From assembly GCA_045544955.1 (NCBI GenBank), contig JAZPZY010000053.1, positions 1-50,620 on the forward strand: a DNA stretch of 50,620 nucleotides, written 5' to 3'. Position 1 is the stretch's first letter. Each line of letters starts with the position of its first letter. A model generated the notes under the pieces. The model ran no database searches, was not told where the DNA came from, and worked only from the letters and a program-made list of their open reading frames with translations. This document shows, piece by piece, positions 50,482 through 50,620 of this stretch. The stretch is from SIG701 sp045544955 (GTDB taxonomy: Bacteria > Bacillota > Clostridia > Oscillospirales > CAG-272). Both the position numbers and the translations under genes were made by a program.

Positions 50482-50500
50482 GCCTTTGTAATACAAAGGC
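50482..50500. repeat. Small stem-loop
   Basis: GCCTTTGT and ACAAAGGC pair over 3 bases. It lies in the 374-base gap between GH2 and the cut-off gene. Confidence 0.45.
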
Positions 50501-50569
50501 GAAACTGGCGATAATAGAGAACGAAAAATAAGATATGTTGATATGTTTTTAAGGCAGGAGAGGATGGTT

Positions 50570-50620
50570 ATGATTAAACCGAGTATCGAAGAATATATTT
50601 GCAGGGAATTGCTTTTAGAT
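50570..50620 (+). CDS. Start of a gene cut by the window edge
   Basis: Seventeen codons are visible (MIKPSIEEYI...). The ATG is preceded by GGAGAGGATGG. AT-richer than the GH2 gene. Too short to name; MIKPS-like starts occur in several families. Confidence 0.5.
   Translation, partial: MIKPSIEEYICRELLLD

Overview
The window looks like a chromosomal piece of a spore-forming, probably gut-dwelling Clostridia (Oscillospirales/Ruminococcaceae-like). Reasons: a spoVAC-spoVAD-spoVAE cluster, an IspH-ribosomal protein S1 fusion (a known clostridial arrangement), a T-box valS leader, CIRCE-controlled groESL, and small palindromic repeats of a kind common in gut clostridia. The core chromosome is GC-rich; three stretches are visibly AT-richer and look acquired. 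This is judged from sequence recognition alone; no database search was run.

Region 1 (1-8974) is the right part of an integrative element. It carries a small DUF6061-like protein, a DUF4143-type AAA ATPase behind its own strong promoter with a candidate operator, a type IV restriction pair (McrB with an EVE-like reader domain, and McrC) with a third tightly linked gene of unknown function, a membrane/coiled-coil protein, a small acidic protein, and a large serine recombinase at the very right end.

Region 2 (8998-12936, minus strand) runs hprK, then a 337-base gap packed with stem-loops, then folT-folC-lipoprotein. Region 3 (12938-14922) is a small AT-rich island with three exported proteins, bracketed by an 18-bp direct repeat (17/18) and a 21-bp inverted repeat (19/21), with no transposase inside.

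Region 4 (15031-21759) holds an envelope operon (PpiC-type foldase lipoprotein, membrane-anchored protein, degenerate kinase-like protein), an uncharacterised three-gene minus-strand operon, a YfcE-type phosphodiesterase, and spoVAC-AD-AE behind a sequence fitting the forespore sigma-G consensus. Region 5 (21697-26324) has a mosaic of palindromes, an AT-rich AraC/GyrI regulator, and valS with a complete T-box leader (GUC specifier).

Region 6 (26362-33103) has a PHP phosphatase, an ACT/metallo-beta-lactamase protein and, divergently, a nucleoside salvage operon deoD - deoB::cdd fusion - pdp - SGNH hydrolase. The phosphorylases release (deoxy)ribose-1-phosphate, DeoB converts it to the 5-phosphate, and the Cdd domain deaminates cytidine so that Pdp can use it. 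Region 7 (33145-36794) is groES-groL and an alanine/sodium symporter. Region 8 (36793-43522) is a tyrosine phosphatase and a five-gene operon: RpiR regulator, BaiN-like flavoprotein, cmk, plsC, ispH-rpsA. Region 9 (43597-50620) has asd, hpf, a YtvI-like permease, an operon of Gfo/Idh oxidoreductase, lipoprotein cyclophilin and GH2 glycosidase, then a 128-bp MITE-like palindrome and the start of a cut-off gene. No tRNA, rRNA or CRISPR array was seen.
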